From NCBI GenBank assembly GCA_030037185.1, contig JASHRR010000008.1:1-5038 (forward strand): a stretch of 5,038 bases of DNA, read 5' to 3'. This DNA comes from Xanthobacteraceae bacterium (lineage in GTDB: Bacteria; Pseudomonadota; Alphaproteobacteria; Rhizobiales; Xanthobacteraceae). Positions 1 to 5,038 of this stretch are shown piece after piece. The position numbers and the translations under genes were made by a program. The notes below the pieces were generated by a model. The model searched no databases. It worked only from the letters and a program-made list of their open reading frames with translations, and was not told the DNA's origin. The stretch's first letter is position 1, and the number at the start of each line of letters is the position of its first letter.

Positions 1-800
1 ATCCCCGGCGACGAGACCATGGGTCGCAAAGTAGACCGGTAGTTAGCTAGCGCCGCCCGCTTCACCACGATTTCGCTGGCGTCGCTGCGCCGCCGCGGCG
101 CCGAGCTTCCCGGCGATCGCCTTGAGTTCATCGGCCGTGTCAAGCAGCGAGGGCAGAGAGCGGGCGAGCTTCGCTCGGTCGATGCTGGCTCCCTGCCAGA
201 AGTCGCCGTAGCCCCGGGTCACGCCGACGCGGGTCCGTACCGCGCGGCGTTCCGCCAGCGCCTTCGGCCGCTCCGCCGGATCGAACACCGGATCGCCAAA
301 TCCCACCAGGGGCCTGGCACCGGGGTCCCGGCGGGCCACCTGGCGCAGGGCCTTGAGGCTCGCAAGCGCCGGAAGAACGCTCACGGCTTGCCGCTTGATG
401 AGCCAGGCGGCGTCCGGGTAGGACCCGATATCCTTGAGTTGCGGCATTGCGTTTGCTGGCTTCTCGGTCACCAGCAGGTGAAACGACAGCGAGGTCAGCG
501 GGCCGGACGGCACGACCAGCAAATGATGCGCCTGCTTGGTGACCTCCTCAACAGGTCCGATCAGGGCCGCATAGAGTTCATTGGCAAGTCCCAGGTCAAA
601 CAGCACCAGCTTGCCGCCCTCCGCCGACTGCCGCAGCGCGTCGACGTCGAGGCGGCGGAAGGCGGCAACCTTTTCCGACAGCGCCTGGGCCCCGAGGGGA
701 ATGACCTTCGCGGCGACGGTCGTGCGCGTCACCGCAAAGACGTAGGCCTCCTCGTCGCTGGTCGCAAACAGCACCAGCGCTTCGTCGCCGGACAACAGGC
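1..800 (-). other. CHAT (caspase-like peptidase) domain portion of the TPR-CHAT pseudogene
   Basis: Reading leftward, the domain opens near 800 with GDEALVLFA. It continues through LFDLGLANELYAALIGP, LLVVPSGPLTSLSFHLLV, AAWLIKRQAVSVLPALASLK and GFGDPVFDP, all recognisable CHAT-family blocks. After a frame disruption the family resumes at 83 with DASEIVVKRAALANYR, shifts again, and reaches VYFATHGLVAGD at 36-1. The His codon at 19-21, in the ATHG motif, is the expected catalytic His. The partner Cys, usually in a SACNT-like motif some tens of residues later, would lie beyond position 1. The assignment comes from recalled family motifs. Confidence 0.8.
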
Positions 801-1150
801 GCTGGATGTCCGTGGCGGTCAACGGCTGGGGGTGCGAGAGCGCGGCGTAGTCGGGGAACTCGGCGGCGAAGACCTTTTCGAGGGCCTGGCGCTCCGTGGC
901 GATCGCCGCGAGGCGATCTCGCAGCCGCTGCTCGTTGGTGGCGTTGCGCTGACCGGGTTCCTTGGAGACCGCGGTGACGATGGCCTTGTCGAGGGTCTCG
1001 TTGCCAGACGCAAGGCACGCCCCGAGCTCGTTGAGGGCGGCGGCCGCGGCCGTCTGCGGCGCGCTGCACGACATTGAGGGCATCGTCGCGGGCTTGGGCG
1101 GCGGAAGTCAGCTCCTTCTCCTGGGCGCCGAACAGCACCGGAACAGCCGT

Positions 1151-2146
1151 GGCTGAATTGGCGTGCGCCGACGCGATCGTCTTCTGCACCAGCGGCAACG
1201 CATCGGTATAGCGGTCCTGCTCTCTGTAGAGCCTGGCCAGGTTATTGAGTGACACGGCAACGCCCGGATTGCTCGGACCGAGCCCTTTTTCCTTGATCGT
1301 CAGCGACTGCTTGAAGAGCGGCTCGGCGTCGGCGTAGCGACCCAGCTTGCGATAGAGCTCAGCAAGGTTGTTGAGCGACAGCGCAACGGACGGATGGTCC
1401 GGACCAAGCACCTTCTCATAGATCGCCAACGACCGCTTAAACAGCGGCTCGGCGTCGGCGTGCCGACCTTGGCGGTCGTAGAGCCCGGCAAGATTGTTGA
1501 GCGATGTCGCGCCGGACGGATGGTCGGCACCGAGCGCTTTTTCATGGATCGCCGGCGACCGCTTGTAGAGCGGCTCGACGTCGGCATAGCGACCTTGCGC
1601 TTCGTAAAGATTAGCCAGGTTGTTGAGCGTCTGCGCAACAGACGGATGGTCGGGGCCGAGCCCTTTCTCCTTGATCGCCAGCGACCGATTGTAGAGAGGC
1701 TCAGCGTCGGCGTAGCGACCTTGGTGTTGGTAGAGGTTCGCCAGGTTGCCGAGCGACACCGCAACATCCGGATGGTCGGCACCGAGCACCTTCTCGCGGA
1801 TCGCCAGCGACCGATTGTAGAGCGGCTCAGCGTCCGCGTAGCGGCCCTGGACGTCATAGAGCTCAGCAAGGTTGTTGAGCGACAGCGCAACCTCCGGATG
1901 GACCGGGCCGAGCCCTTTCTCCTAACCGCTTGAAAGCGGCTCGACGTCGGCGTACCGACCTTGGCTTTGGTAGAGCGAAGCCAGGTTGTTGAGCGACACC
2001 GCAACGCTCGGATCGCTGGGACCGAGCCCTTTCTCCCTGATCGCCAGCGACCGCTTGTAGAGCGGCTCGGCCTCAGTATAGCGACCTTGGTTGGCGTAGA
2101 GCAGAGCCAGGTTGTTGAGCGATACTGCAACGTCCGGATGGCCGGG
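1151..2146 (-). repeat. Eight tandem 126-bp units, each coding one 42-residue TPR
   Basis: The units begin, in coding order, at 2146, 2020, 1906, 1780, 1654, 1528, 1402 and 1276. Each is close to the pattern P-x-HP-x-VA-x-SLNNLA-x-LY, followed by [17 protein letters not shown] and EK-x-LG. Unit 2 (2020-1907) is 12 bases short and carries the TAG. Unit 8 is divergent (DALPLVQKTIAS) and leads into the linker. An extra half unit, [20 protein letters not shown], precedes unit 1. DNA-level similarity between units is high, so slippage or recombination could change the copy number. Long open frames on the plus strand across this array are shadows of the periodicity. Confidence 0.9.
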
Positions 2147-2353
2147 GCCGAGTACCTTCTCACGGATCGCCAGGATGCGTTGCGCCAGCGGCACAGCCTC
2201 AGCGAATTTCCCGGCTCGATACAGGGCATCTACCCTTGCGTTCGGTGCGGGCACTTCGCCCTGTTGCGGAAACGCAGGCGCAATGATGAAAGCATCCATG
2301 GTCAGCGCCATCGTTATGATCAGGCAGAGTCGTTTGATAATTTTCATGAATAG

Positions 2354-2357
2354 CCTC
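2354..2357 (-). promoter_or_regulatory. Ribosome binding site fixing the TPR-CHAT start at ATG 2347
   Basis: On the minus strand GAGG ends six bases before ATG 2347. The GTG at 2362 lies upstream of this site, and using it would prefix MSRLF to an otherwise canonical signal peptide beginning MKIIKR. ATG 2347 is therefore preferred. Confidence 0.6.
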
Positions 2358-2371
2358 GACACAGGGAACTG

Positions 2372-2393
2372 CCACTATAGAGTGGTCCGACCA
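2372..2393. promoter_or_regulatory. Overlapping inverted repeats around the candidate promoter
   Basis: CCACT-ATAG-AGTGG (2372-2385) overlaps TGGTC-c-GACCA (2383-2393). The first covers the candidate -10 and the second lies in the -10/-35 spacer, where a repressor would act. The 9-mer AGTGGTCCG at 2381-2389 recurs at 2427-2435. No regulator gene is present in the window, so function is conjecture. Confidence 0.25.
2374..2379 (-). promoter_or_regulatory. Candidate -10 box of the TPR-CHAT gene
   Basis: The minus strand reads TATAGT, five of six matches to the sigma-70 -10 consensus, 26 bases upstream of ATG 2347. No good -35 is seen at 16-18 bases; the best is a weak TTTTGG near 2397-2402. If the box is used, the 5' leader would be about 20 bases. 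Confidence 0.35.
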
Positions 2394-2578
2394 GACCCAA
2401 AACTGCTGGTGCCGAACACCGCGCCAGTGGTCCGGTCGGCGCGCGCTCCATGGCTCAGCCCCCCGCTCCTGTGCCCGCGCAACAATCCGCGATGCCTCAT
2501 GGGGCTTGAGTCCCATTGGATAGGCCCGTAACGCCTGGTCGGTCGCGACATCCTGACGGCCCAGCCGATACTGCGGGC

Positions 2579-2662
2579 ATGACAAATCAATCTTCAAACC
2601 GCGAGCTGGCGCCGCCGCTAACTATTGTGCCCCGACCGAGCGGACCATCCGCGAAGTCATGA
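2579..2662 (+). CDS. Possible 27-residue leader ORF overlapping the ligase start
   Basis: ATG 2579 opens a 27-codon frame (MTNQSSNRELAPPL and onward) that ends in TGA 2660-2662. The stop overlaps the ligase ATG (2659-2661) as ATGA, the arrangement typical of translational coupling. The ligase itself has no clear Shine-Dalgarno sequence, which would suit coupling. Against it, the small ORF also lacks a good ribosome binding site, has no recognisable homology, and may be chance. The frame is open back to 2510 without another clear start. Confidence 0.2.
   Translation: MTNQSSNRELAPPLTIVPRPSGPSAKS
2640..2652. promoter_or_regulatory. Short perfect inverted repeat just upstream of the ligase ATG
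   Basis: GCGGA-cca-TCCGC is a 5-bp stem with a 3-base loop, ending six bases before ATG 2659. It occupies the place of the ribosome binding site. It could limit ligase translation or be chance in G+C-rich DNA. Confidence 0.2.
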
Positions 2663-3297
2663 GGATTAAGCGCCTTCCGCCCGGCTTTGTAATTCCGGCC
2701 CAGCCGGTTATGGCTGCAAGACCGCCCTCCGGCGCTGATTGGGTTCACGAGATCAAGCATGACGGTTACCGGATGATCGTCCGTCGTGATGGCCCCTTGG
2801 TGCGAATCTATAGCCGCAATGCGTACGACTGGACCGCGCGACTGGCGGCGATCGCTTATGCTGCCGGGCAGATCAAGACCAAGAGCTTCACAATCGACGG
2901 CGAGGCGGTTGTGCTCGGACCTGACGGCTTGTCACGGTTCGAGGAGTTGAGCCGCCGAAGGGCCGCCGATACCGCGATCCTCTATGCCTTCGACCTGATC
3001 GAGCATGACGGCGAGGACATGTGCAATCGGCCATTCTTCGATCGCAAGGCCGCGCTGGCAGGGCTGTTGCGCAATACCGGGACTGGCATCCTGTTCGATG
3101 AACACATCGCGGAGGACGGTGCTATCGTCTTCGCGCACGCGTGCCGGCTTGCCGCAGAGGGTATCGTTTCCGAGCGAATCGACAGCACATATCGATCCGG
3201 CCCGTGCCGCGTCTGGATCAAGGTCCGCAATCCGGCCAGCATCGCCGTGCAGCGGGAGCGGAGCGAGATGTGGAGCCGACGAGCCCGAGGCGGCTGA
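2659..3297 (+). CDS. Short ATP-dependent DNA ligase (nucleotidyltransferase core only)
   Basis: The 212-residue product seals DNA nicks by a ligase-AMP intermediate if active. Motif I is EIKHDGYR with catalytic Lys33. Motif III is FTIDGEAVVLG (about 78-87) and motif IIIa is LYAFDLIEHDGED (108-120). Motif IV reads EGIVSER (167-173), and motif V reads WIKVRNPAS (186-194). It resembles the ligase domain of LigD but has no OB-fold, polymerase or nuclease domain. Single-domain proteins of about this size, ending in a block like SIAVQRERSEMW, are common in Bradyrhizobium as I recall, so the length is probably natural. Oddities are Glu172 where Lys is expected, and a tail (RRARGG) slightly longer than the usual end, closed by tandem TGA TGA. 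No Ku gene is nearby, so an end-joining role is not shown. The start is supported by the family-like N-terminus (RIKRLPPGFVIPAQPV) rather than by a ribosome binding site. Confidence 0.88.
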   Translation: MRIKRLPPGFVIPAQPVMAARPPSGADWVHEIKHDGYRMIVRRDGPLVRIYSRNAYDWTARLAAIAYAAGQIKTKSFTIDGEAVVLGPDGLSRFEELSRRRAADTAILYAFDLIEHDGEDMCNRPFFDRKAALAGLLRNTGTGILFDEHIAEDGAIVFAHACRLAAEGIVSERIDSTYRSGPCRVWIKVRNPASIAVQRERSEMWSRRARGG

Positions 3298-3336
3298 TGA
3301 CGACCGCCCAGTCAGCAGGCTGATGGCGTTGAGGCG

Positions 3337-3607
3337 ATGACCCGCCGCAAGCGCGAAATCACCCGTGCCGATCTTCAGCGAAACTGGCCTTACCACGTTG
3401 TCCTGAGGCCCGAAAAAGTGCGGGGCCTCAAGAACAGTGAGGTGATATTTAGTGCTGCGGCGGCCCCATAGGCGGCGCTGCTTACGTACTTCCCTGCGCC
3501 ACGATAACAGCGACTTCGTGGTGTTCTGCTTTGCCAAGCCGGAAGATGTGGACGCCTTTGCCGAACGCTTCGGTTGGAAGCGGTTGCCAACGCACTGCCG
3601 GCGGTGA
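3337..3607 (+). pseudogene. Small hypothetical gene downstream of the ligase, broken by nonsense and frameshift
   Basis: ATG 3337 begins [20 protein letters not shown] and stops at TAG 3469-3471 after 44 residues. The frame then continues AALLTYF, slips by one base near 3490-3494, and resumes as LRHDNSDFVVFCFAKPEDVDAFAERFG, ending at TGA 3605-3607. The intact parent would be about 90 residues. The related copy at 4679-4831 has TCG where this copy has TAG, and one base fewer between 3484 and 3511, which exposes both lesions. I recall similar small proteins of unknown function next to short ligases in Bradyrhizobium. It starts 39 bases after the ligase stop in the same direction, so it may have been cotranscribed. 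GAGG at 3331-3334 is only two bases from the ATG, closer than usual. No function can be assigned. Confidence 0.75.
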
Positions 3608-3622
3608 CCCTGAACACAAGCG
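3452..3622 (+). repeat. Direct repeat, copy A
   Basis: This segment matches 4679-4831 in the same orientation. The strongest stretch is 3472-3541, including a shared run from ACAGCGACTTCGTGG to GTGTTC. The offset is 1227 bases before the extra base near 3490-3494, 1226 after it, and 1209 by the shared AACAAGCG near the end, so copy B lacks about 17 bases there. Similarity upstream of 3471 is weaker. Confidence 0.8.
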
Positions 3623-3671
3623 GGCGACGCGAAGGCCGCCCCTTCATTGCCGCTGAGTGAACCGAAAATCG

Positions 3672-4328
3672 TCAGCCGCCAGCGCAGTACGTGCAGCCCC
3701 CTTCCTGGGCGCGGTTCACACCCCATGTTCCCGATGGGATGATCGTAATCCCTGGGAGCACGTTGGCTGCCCATTCCTTTGCCGCTTCCTCGGCGCTGAC
3801 GCCCGCATTGCCGCCGAGCATTGCGCTCTGAACTTGCAGCGCCACATTGCAAGCACCAAAGACGACGCCCCTCGCGAGGAGCCGATCAAGGGCCATATCT
3901 TCCACTGGAAGGACCCCGGCCTTGGGGTGCAGGAATGGATTCTTTGTCGCCGGCGCTTTGGTCTCCGGATCGATGATCTTGAACGACTCGCCAATCCTAT
4001 ATTTTTCCCACATGGTATTACTGAGTGCGATCGGGAAGGCTCCATGGCGCAGAATGACCACCGCTGTAGCCGACTCGTTGGGAAGCAGAAACGTATACGC
4101 AAATGCCAGAGGAAATCCCGAGTTGACCTCATAGGCGTCCACCACTTGGCGATGGCGACCGGGCAGCGTTCCTGGCCAGTTCGGACCTACGGGACGCACT
4201 GCCGGGGTTTGCGCGCGCAGCGACTTTGGCACGAGCCCTGCCAAGCCAAGTACGACCGCTCCTCCAAGATGACCGAAGAAACTCCGGCGCGGCGTTACGT
4301 CTTTAGTGGTGTCAGTGGAATTGGTCAC
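3672..4328 (-). CDS. Tat-exported DsrE/DsrF-like protein
   Basis: The 218-residue product starts at GTG 4328 and begins MTNSTDTTKDVTPRRSFFGH. A twin-arginine motif (Arg14-Arg15, then SFFGHL) precedes a hydrophobic stretch, GGAVVLGLAGLV, and a likely cleavage site after SLRA (residue 39), so export folded by Tat is expected. The mature part (HRQVVDAYEVNSG, VVILRHGAFPIALS, FGACNVALQVQSA, then WGVNRAQEGGCTYCAGG) matches a family I recall as Tat-signal proteins with a DsrE/DsrF-like fold. Cys160, Cys212 and Cys215 (a C-terminal CxxC) may bind a cofactor or do thiol/sulfur chemistry; this is inference, and no substrate is known. The frame is open upstream to 4511, and ATGs at 4343, 4340 and 4385 are alternative starts, but the strong GGAGG favours GTG 4328. 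It appears intact and is convergent with the broken gene ending at 3607. Confidence 0.8.
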   Translation of the reverse strand: MTNSTDTTKDVTPRRSFFGHLGGAVVLGLAGLVPKSLRAQTPAVRPVGPNWPGTLPGRHRQVVDAYEVNSGFPLAFAYTFLLPNESATAVVILRHGAFPIALSNTMWEKYRIGESFKIIDPETKAPATKNPFLHPKAGVLPVEDMALDRLLARGVVFGACNVALQVQSAMLGGNAGVSAEEAAKEWAANVLPGITIIPSGTWGVNRAQEGGCTYCAGG

Positions 4329-4333
4329 GTTCT

Positions 4334-4338
4334 CCTCC
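4334..4338 (-). promoter_or_regulatory. Ribosome binding site that selects GTG 4328
   Basis: The minus strand reads GGAGG five bases before GTG 4328. The in-frame ATGs at 4340 and 4343 overlap or precede this site and have no such sequence upstream of them, so GTG is the better start. Confidence 0.65.
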
Positions 4339-4423
4339 ATCATGTGCCGGGAATCGGGTAGTTGCGCGTCGTCACGGGCGTGCATGACAGCTCCCCATGT
4401 TGCAGATTTTCTTACGGTCCTGG

Positions 4424-4439
4424 CGTGATCCACCTCACA
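4424..4439. promoter_or_regulatory. CRP/FNR-like palindrome upstream of the Tat protein gene
   Basis: The plus strand reads CGTGA-N6-TCACA, nine of ten matches to the CRP half-site pattern TGTGA-N6-TCACA. It lies about 95 bases upstream of GTG 4328, a plausible activator position. No confident -35/-10 pair was found between it and the gene, so this is a candidate only. Confidence 0.3.
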
Positions 4440-4678
4440 CTTGGAAGTTATTTCGTTGACTGCACAATCTTTAGCGGTTCTTCTTCCGGGACCGCCAAAG
4501 ACGGCGGGCATACGGAGCAGTCGTGCGGCCTTTGCCTATGCGCCCTTGCTTCCCGCCCGCCCCGCTATGGCAGCAGCCCGCCGCCGCTCGGCCGCTGGCC
4601 TGACGCCGCGCACCGTCTGCCGTGGCCAGCGGGCGGCCTTCGGAGGGCCGCTTCCTGGCGGCGCGGGCGATGTCGATG
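4440..4678. other. Stretch without a recognisable gene
   Basis: Open frames cross this very G+C-rich stretch on both strands, but none gives a protein I recognise; compositions are dominated by Ala, Arg, Pro and Gly, as expected of chance frames. The N-terminal half of the small gene seen at 3337 ([10 protein letters not shown]...) is not found upstream of its second copy. The only structure seen is the hairpin at 4625-4659. Confidence 0.5.
4625..4659 (+). other. Imperfect G+C-rich hairpin
   Basis: Outer arms GCCAG (4625-4629) and CTGGC (4655-4659) enclose inner arms GCGGCC (4633-4638) and GGCCGC (4646-4651). They are separated by 3x3 mismatches, with a 7-base loop. No T-run follows on either strand, so it is not an obvious terminator. 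Confidence 0.3.
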
Positions 4679-4831
4679 GCGCTGCCGGCGTCCTATCGGC
4701 GGCGCCGCTCACGTACCCCATACGCCGCGATGACAGCGACTTCGTGGTGTTCCGCTTTGCAAAGCCGGAAGACGCAGAGGGGTTTGCCGAGCCCTTCGGC
4801 GGGCAGCCAGCAGTGGGGCTGAAAACAAGCG
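4679..4831 (+). repeat. Direct repeat, copy B
   Basis: This is the partner of 3452-3622 in the same orientation. The two copies flank the oppositely oriented Tat protein gene. The core 4699-4768 is the best-matching part, and similarity fades upstream of about 4695. Confidence 0.8.
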
Positions 4832-4861
4832 CGCCAACCGAGCGCGTTGTTCAGGCCGAAT

Positions 4862-4889
4862 GCAACGTGCAGAACGCAACGTGCAGAAC
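4862..4889 (+). repeat. Perfect 14-bp tandem duplication
   Basis: GCAACGTGCAGAAC occurs twice, end to end, at 4862-4875 and 4876-4889. Fourteen is not a multiple of three, so it would shift any coding frame crossing it. It looks like a slippage product near the end of the second gene remnant. Confidence 0.9.
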
Positions 4890-4917
4890 GTCAGTTCATA
4901 TCGGAGGACCGGACTAA

Positions 4918-5038
4918 TGGACGGGCAACGATGCAGCTTCCGATTGGTCTGAAAGATGACCTGGAGCCGACCTTGCAGTTTTATTCTCCCTTGATGTTCG
5001 CCTCGGAATGATGCGTCCGAAGTCATCATATTGAATGC
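4918..5038. other. Right-end stretch without a recognisable gene
   Basis: A 26-codon plus-strand frame (MQLPIGLKDDLEPTLQFY and onward, from 4931) and a minus-strand frame from 5029 cross this area. Neither has a ribosome binding site or recognisable homology. No clear promoter or terminator is seen. Confidence 0.4.

Larger units (their letters stand above)
1..2347 (-). pseudogene. Secreted TPR-repeat/CHAT-domain protein, degraded and cut by the left window edge
   Basis: This is one ancestral reading frame in several pieces. It begins at ATG 2347, with GAGG six bases upstream. An N-terminal signal peptide comes first (Lys/Arg at residues 2, 5 and 6, a hydrophobic stretch, and likely cleavage after APA at about residue 25). 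Eight 42-residue TPR units of the kinesin-light-chain type follow, then a linker and a CHAT domain. TPRs bind proteins and CHAT domains are caspase-like proteases, so the parent was probably an exported protease or signalling protein; its substrate is unknown. Lesions: TAG at 1922-1924 inside TPR unit 2, a one-base loss near 1054-1060, and an out-of-frame stretch at about 37-90 that reads into TAA at 43-45. A linker block before LDKAI (near 1000) also looks shorter than in relatives I recall. The pieces at 43-1083 and about 1060-1921 could be called as separate CDSs, but homology crosses every break. Sequencing error is the main alternative. Confidence 0.85.
4679..4917 (+). pseudogene. 3' fragment of a second copy of the small hypothetical gene
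   Basis: The frame reads [19 protein letters not shown], then [20 protein letters not shown], clearly homologous to the broken gene at 3337-3607. Its N-terminal half is absent. After FGG it lacks about 17 bases compared with copy A, so the normal stop is lost and the frame runs on through unrelated sequence and a 14-bp duplication to TAA 4915-4917. The open frame extends upstream to a start-like codon at 4441, but that part shows no family resemblance. It is most simply a truncated, non-functional remnant, though the [16 protein letters not shown] core is cleaner than in copy A. Confidence 0.6.

Noticed and set aside
388..1077. Plus-strand open frame opposite the CHAT domain
   Set aside because: It is an antisense shadow of clear CHAT-family coding sequence, and its product is Arg/Gly-rich without recognisable motifs.
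1151..2146. CRISPR-like array suggested by regular repeats
   Set aside because: The 126-bp period is wholly explained by 42-residue TPR coding units; there are no short identical repeats with unique spacers.
1394..2353. Long plus-strand open frames antisense to the TPR array (1394-1933, 1961-2353)
   Set aside because: They arise from the 126-bp periodicity and G+C-rich codon bias of the real minus-strand gene, and show no independent homology or ribosome binding sites.
2199..2597. Minus-strand frame beginning MKIDLSCPQYRLG, crossing the intergenic region into the TPR-CHAT gene
   Set aside because: It overlaps the signal peptide and first TPR region in another frame, has no family I recognise, and would displace a well-supported start at 2347. 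A small remnant gene within 2400-2597 cannot be fully excluded.
3621..3641. Possible terminator hairpin between the convergent genes
   Set aside because: Only a short GGGCG/CGCCC pairing with a long loop and no T-run on either strand; too weak to call.
2932..3852. Long minus-strand frame opposite the ligase and across the broken small gene
   Set aside because: It covers the strand opposite established ligase motifs and two convergent genes, and its composition is that of a shadow frame.

Overview
The window looks like chromosomal DNA of an alphaproteobacterium of the Bradyrhizobium/Rhodopseudomonas group (Nitrobacteraceae). This rests on high G+C, codon use, and resemblance of the short DNA ligase and its small neighbour to proteins I recall as common in Bradyrhizobium. 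No database search was possible, so the genus is inference.

Positions 1-2347 (minus strand) hold one large decaying gene: a signal peptide, eight 42-residue tetratricopeptide (TPR) repeats, then a CHAT (caspase-like) domain that runs off the left edge. It carries an in-frame TAG inside repeat 2, a frameshift near 1055, and an out-of-frame patch with a TAA near 37-90. It is best read as a pseudogene of a secreted TPR-CHAT protein. The predicted catalytic His survives at 19-21; the catalytic Cys would lie outside the window.

Positions 2348-2658 are a divergent intergenic region with a plausible -10 box and ribosome binding site for the TPR-CHAT gene, and several short inverted repeats. Positions 2659-3297 (plus) encode a short ATP-dependent DNA ligase. 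It has the nucleotidyltransferase core, no OB-fold, an intact catalytic Lys, and an unusual Glu in motif IV.

Downstream, 3337-3607 (plus) is a small gene broken by a TCG-to-TAG change and a one-base insertion. A related 3' fragment lies in direct orientation at 4679-4831, and comparison of the two copies is what reveals the lesions. Between them, on the minus strand, 3672-4328 is an intact gene for a Tat-exported protein that I place in the DsrE/DsrF-like group. It has a strong ribosome binding site before a GTG start and a CRP-like palindrome about 95 bases upstream.

Positions 4832-5038 hold only a 14-bp tandem duplication and no convincing gene. The only genes that look intact are the ligase and the Tat substrate; the rest is decayed or fragmentary. 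I see no mobile-element gene, CRISPR array, tRNA or rRNA, and no convincing new system.
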